From the NCBI GenBank assembly GCA_002292165.1, contig DBBK01000005.1:956-25125 (forward strand): DNA of 24,170 bases, given 5' to 3'. How positions within the stretch are numbered: position 1 is the stretch's first letter; the number at the start of each line of letters is the position of its first letter. The stretch comes from Brevundimonas sp. UBA986 (GTDB lineage: Bacteria > Pseudomonadota > Alphaproteobacteria > Caulobacterales > Caulobacteraceae). A model generated the notes under the pieces. The model had not been told where the DNA came from, made no database searches, and saw only the letters and a program-made list of their open reading frames with translations. A program made the position numbers and the translations under genes. Positions 21,436-24,170 of the stretch are shown piece after piece.

Positions 21436-22518
21436 ATGTCGAGCAAGGTCTGCGTCGTCGCCGCCGGGGGCACCGGCGGGCATATGTTCCCGGCCGAGGC
21501 CCTGTCGCGCGAGCTGACGGCCCGGGGCTGGCGGGTGGTGCTGGCGACCGACCAGCGGGGGGAGAAGTACGCCGCCAACTTCCCGGCCGAAGAAAAGCTC
21601 TATCTCGACACCGCCACCGGCTCGGGGCCTGTCGCCCTGCTGAAGGCCGGTCTGGCGATCACCCGGGGCGTGCTGCAGGCGCGCTCGGCCTTCAGCCGTC
21701 TGGACGCGGGCGTGGTCGTCGGCTTCGGCGGCTATCCGTCGGCCCCGGCTCTGGTCGCGGCCCTGACGCAGGGCAAGCCGACGCTCATTCACGAACAGAA
21801 CGCCGTGCTGGGCCGCACCAACCGGCTGCTGGCCGGGCGGGTCAAGGTCGTCGCCTCCTCCTTCCCGACGCTGAAGCATGGGCCCGAGGGACTGAAGGCC
21901 GAGGTGGTGGGCAGCCCGGTCCGGGCCGAGATTCGCGCCCTGTTCGACCGGTCTTACGTCGCCCCGGCGCCCGATGGTCCGATCCATGTGCTGGTGACCG
22001 GCGGCAGCCAGGGCGCGCGCATCCTGTCGGAGACCACGCCCCGATCGCTGGCGGCCCTGCCCGAGGCCATCCGCAAGCGCCTGAAGGTCCAGCAGCAGTC
22101 GCGGCCCGAGACGCTGGAGGCTGCACGTCAGATCTATCTGGAGGCCGGGATCGACGCCGTCGTCGCCCCCTTCTTCCGCGACATGGCCGCGCGCCTGTCC
22201 GAGGCGCATCTGGTCATCGGCCGGGCCGGCGCCTCGACCTGCGCCGAGCTGGCCGTCGCCGCCCTGCCGTCGGTCCTGATCCCGCTGAAGATCGCCACCG
22301 ACGACCACCAGACCCTGAACGCCAAGGCTCTGACCGACGTCGAGGCCGCGAAGGTGATCGCCGAGGACGACGTCACCATCGACCGCCTGACCGACGTGCT
22401 GCTGCCCCTGCTGTCCGACCCGGCCAAGCTGGCGGTGATGAGCGCGGCGGCGAAGACGGTAGCCATTCCGGACGCGGCGCAGCGTCTGGCCGATCTGGTC
22501 GAGGCGACGGCGGGTTAA
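21436..22518 (+). CDS. murG: UDP-GlcNAc:undecaprenyl-PP-MurNAc-pentapeptide GlcNAc transferase (lipid II synthase)
   Basis: MurG adds GlcNAc to lipid I on the cytoplasmic face of the membrane, giving lipid II. The 360-residue GT28 enzyme starts at ATG 21436, just before the diphosphate loop AAGGTGGHMFPA (residues 9-20, H16). It continues with GFGGYPSAPALVAA, HEQNAVLGRTNRLLA, a second glycine loop GGSQGAR, and the donor-binding blocks RAGASTCAELAV and DDHQTLNAKAL. The frame is open far upstream inside ftsW, but that stretch is an antiphase shadow of ftsW. GAGAG (21426-21430) gives a modest ribosome site. In most relatives murC and murB come next; here they do not. Confidence 0.97.
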   Translation: MSSKVCVVAAGGTGGHMFPAEALSRELTARGWRVVLATDQRGEKYAANFPAEEKLYLDTATGSGPVALLKAGLAITRGVLQARSAFSRLDAGVVVGFGGYPSAPALVAALTQGKPTLIHEQNAVLGRTNRLLAGRVKVVASSFPTLKHGPEGLKAEVVGSPVRAEIRALFDRSYVAPAPDGPIHVLVTGGSQGARILSETTPRSLAALPEAIRKRLKVQQQSRPETLEAARQIYLEAGIDAVVAPFFRDMAARLSEAHLVIGRAGASTCAELAVAALPSVLIPLKIATDDHQTLNAKALTDVEAAKVIAEDDVTIDRLTDVLLPLLSDPAKLAVMSAAAKTVAIPDAAQRLADLVEATAG

Positions 22519-22573
22519 GGTCGCAGGCCTTCGCAACTGCGAAACAGGGCGGCGGCTGGCGCGTTAAAGCCCG

Positions 22574-23719
22574 ATGCCTCCCGAAATCCACAACATCACC
22601 CGCGAGATCGCCGTCCTGTGGCGGCAGTTCAACTGGCTGCCTGAATGGGCGGTGGTGGCGATCGTGCTCGCCGTCTTCGTCGGCGGGGGCTGGATCGTGC
22701 ACAAGCTGGCCTTCGCCATCCTGCGTCGGGTCGTGAAGAACCGCGACGTCTTCTGGCGTGGGGTGGTCGAGCGCGGGCGGGCCAAGCTGCGCGTGATGAT
22801 GATCATCGTCGCCCTGGGCATCGGTGTGACCGTCTCGCCGATGGATCCCGGCCCCTCGGCCCAGGCGCGGGCGGCCCTGTTGTTCGCCTTCATCCTGACG
22901 CTGGGCTGGCTGGCCTCGGGCGTGCTCGACATGTGGACGGCAATGCACCTGAGGCGGTTCAACATCACCGCCGAGGACAATCTGGTCGCGCGCAAACACT
23001 ATACCCAGACCCGCATTCTGCAGCGGGTGGCCAAGGTGCTGCTGCTGATCGTCACGGTCGGCCTGGCCCTGATGACCATCGCCGGCTTCCGTCAGTGGGG
23101 CGTCAGTCTGCTGGCCTCGGCGGGGGTCGTCGGCATCATCGCCGGTCTGGCGCTACAGCCGGTCCTGACCAATCTTCTGGCCGGCATCCAGATCGCGCTG
23201 ACCCAGCCCATCCGCATCGACGACGCCGTCATCGTCGAGAACGAGTGGGGCAATGTCGAGGAGATCACGGCGACCTATGTGGTCGTCAAGCTGTGGGACT
23301 GGCGCCGGATGGTGCTGCCGCTCAGCTGGTTCATCACCAATCCCTTCCAGAACTGGACGCGTGAGAGCGCCCGGCTGATCGGCACGGCCATGTTCTACGT
23401 CGACTATGAGGCGCCCATCGACCGGCTGCGCGAGGCCTTCGAGGGGATCGTGAAGAGCTCGAAGCTCTGGGACGGCGACGTTCAGGTGATGCAGGTCACC
23501 GACATCACCGAACGGGTCATGCAGGTGCGGTGTCTGGCCAGCGCCCGCTCGGCGCCGGTCGCCTTCGACCTGCGCTGCGAGATCCGCGAGAAGCTGATGG
23601 CCTTCATGCGCGACCAGTGCCCGGAAGCCCTGCCGCGGGATCGGCTCGACTGGGATCGCGGTGGGCCTATTCCGCCAGAGCGGCTCGTCCACGCCGAACC
23701 GCGTCCTCAAGCGTCGTAG
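22574..23719 (+). CDS. MscS-family mechanosensitive channel
   Basis: This is a 381-residue membrane protein. It has about five hydrophobic segments, at roughly 22-45, 74-92, 97-120, 152-174 and 178-210. The last carries the pore-lining pattern of MscS (LLASAGVVGIIAGLALQPVLTNLLAGIQIALTQPI), rich in Ala and Gly. The cytoplasmic beta domain follows with IRIDDAVIVENEWGNVEEITATYVVVKLWDWRRMVLP, then NPFQNWTR and an alpha/beta C-terminal vestibule. Such channels release solutes on hypo-osmotic shock. The N-terminus has more helices than E. coli MscS, so it is of a longer subtype. No clear ribosome site precedes ATG 22574. The gene stands where murC is normally found, and its last 53 bp overlap the convergent gene. 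Confidence 0.93.
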   Translation: MPPEIHNITREIAVLWRQFNWLPEWAVVAIVLAVFVGGGWIVHKLAFAILRRVVKNRDVFWRGVVERGRAKLRVMMIIVALGIGVTVSPMDPGPSAQARAALLFAFILTLGWLASGVLDMWTAMHLRRFNITAEDNLVARKHYTQTRILQRVAKVLLLIVTVGLALMTIAGFRQWGVSLLASAGVVGIIAGLALQPVLTNLLAGIQIALTQPIRIDDAVIVENEWGNVEEITATYVVVKLWDWRRMVLPLSWFITNPFQNWTRESARLIGTAMFYVDYEAPIDRLREAFEGIVKSSKLWDGDVQVMQVTDITERVMQVRCLASARSAPVAFDLRCEIREKLMAFMRDQCPEALPRDRLDWDRGGPIPPERLVHAEPRPQAS

Positions 23720-24110
23720 CCTCGGCGGGGCGGTTCGGATCGCCACAGGCTGCGGCCAACAGCTCGGCCGCATCCCCGCCGGGCGCGGCGGCGTAGGCGG
23801 GCTGGGTGTCGGGACTGGACGGGCCTTCCGCGCCGCCCTCGCGCACCCCGGCGAAATCCAGCCGGTCGGCGGTCAGGGCCTTGCAGTCAAAGCGCCAGCG
23901 CGACCAGCCGCCCCAGTAGGCGTTGGCGCCCGCCGTGAAGCCGGGCTCGACCACCTGGAAGGAGCGCATCGTCGCCGTGTCGCCGTCGCGTTTGATCGTC
24001 GACAGGTCGGCGAAGACGGCGAACCGGCCCGCGCCGGTCAGGACGAAACGATGGGGTTCAGGCGCGGCCTGTGCTGCCATCGCTGCGGCAGCTAGCGCGG
24101 CGATGATCAT
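23667..24110 (-). CDS. Small exported protein, unknown function (possibly surface-adhesin E-like)
   Basis: This is a 147-residue protein with a short Ala-rich signal sequence (about residues 1-16, AQA|AP), although it lacks the usual basic start. The mature part has the pattern FAVFADLSTIKRDGDTATMRSF, an aromatic run YWGGWSRWRFDCKAL (66-79) and LDFAGV. Two cysteines, C76 and C122, could form a disulfide. The D-x-x-T-I-x-R-x-G and W/Y-x-F-D-C features recall the surface-adhesin E family, but this is a weak match made by eye. The Ala-rich C-terminal third is less conserved in appearance. It starts 5 bp after the stop of an upstream gene on the same strand, so it is probably in that operon. Its 3' end overlaps mscS by 53 bp. 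Confidence 0.65.
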   Translation of the reverse strand: MIIAALAAAAMAAQAAPEPHRFVLTGAGRFAVFADLSTIKRDGDTATMRSFQVVEPGFTAGANAYWGGWSRWRFDCKALTADRLDFAGVREGGAEGPSSPDTQPAYAAAPGGDAAELLAAACGDPNRPAEATTLEDAVRRGRAALAE

Positions 24111-24115
24111 CAGGC

Positions 24116-24170
24116 TCAGTTCGGGCGGAACAGGCCGGCGGGGCTGGCCGAGAAGATCTCGACCCCGTCC
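24116..24170 (-). CDS. C-terminal end of an unidentified gene (cut by window edge)
   Basis: On the minus strand an open frame enters from the right edge and ends at TGA 24118-24116, giving DGVEIFSASPAGLFRPN. The stop is 5 bp before the start of the next minus-strand gene, which is the usual operon spacing and supports this being a real coding end. Seventeen residues are too few to name it. Confidence 0.5.
   Translation of the reverse strand, partial: DGVEIFSASPAGLFRPN

Noticed and set aside
22530..22545. TTCGC-AACT-GCGAA hairpin between murG and mscS as a terminator
   Set aside because: The stem is only 5 bp with no T run; it may be chance.
1..24170. CRISPR arrays, tRNA or rRNA genes, insertion sequences, prophage or defence genes
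   Set aside because: I looked for spaced direct repeats, tRNA-like folds, transposases and known defence domains and saw none. The window appears to be ordinary chromosomal core.

Overview
The window is high-GC, densely coded bacterial DNA whose gene content and order fit an alphaproteobacterium of the Caulobacterales. Brevundimonas is the closest guess. That assignment rests on the style of the division proteins, a WecG-type glycosyltransferase resembling holdfast HfsJ, and overall composition; there is no 16S gene to confirm it.

Layout. The left edge (1-335, minus) holds the N-terminal membrane part of a PQQ-dependent membrane glucose/quinate dehydrogenase, cut by the window. Divergent from it is a hybrid sensor kinase with a large periplasmic helical region (543-3086). 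A palindromic interspersed repeat (3088-3271) fills the gap to a convergent WecG/TagA/CpsF glycosyltransferase (3278-4195). Then come a stand-alone class I glutamine amidotransferase (4311-5060), a small lipoprotein (5125-5583), and on the minus strand panD and hemF. From 7252 everything is plus strand: sppA, a small membrane protein, an AmpD-like amidase with a peptidoglycan-binding domain, and the RNase P RNA gene rnpB (10292-10665).

The right half is the dcw (division and cell wall) cluster: mraZ, rsmH, ftsL, ftsI, murE, murF, mraY, murD, ftsW, murG (11158-22518). Together these genes make UDP-MurNAc-pentapeptide (MurE, MurF, MurD), lipid I and lipid II (MraY, MurG), and the septal synthase (FtsW-FtsI with FtsL). 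MraZ and RsmH sit at the head as regulator and rRNA methyltransferase. Several junctions overlap by 4 bp, implying translational coupling. After murG the expected murC/murB/ddl/ftsQAZ genes do not follow. Instead there is an MscS-type channel, a convergent small exported protein, and the end of another minus-strand gene.

The coding content is mostly conserved housekeeping, and I found no clearly new multi-gene system. The most interesting signals are regulatory. Four TGGG boxes lie at exact 10-bp spacing upstream of mraZ, with an inverted fifth copy near the mraZ start. A hairpin there displays a Shine-Dalgarno-like sequence in its loop. A perfect 8-bp stem-loop holds both the murD stop and the ftsW start. 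A 37-bp-period repeat follows rnpB.
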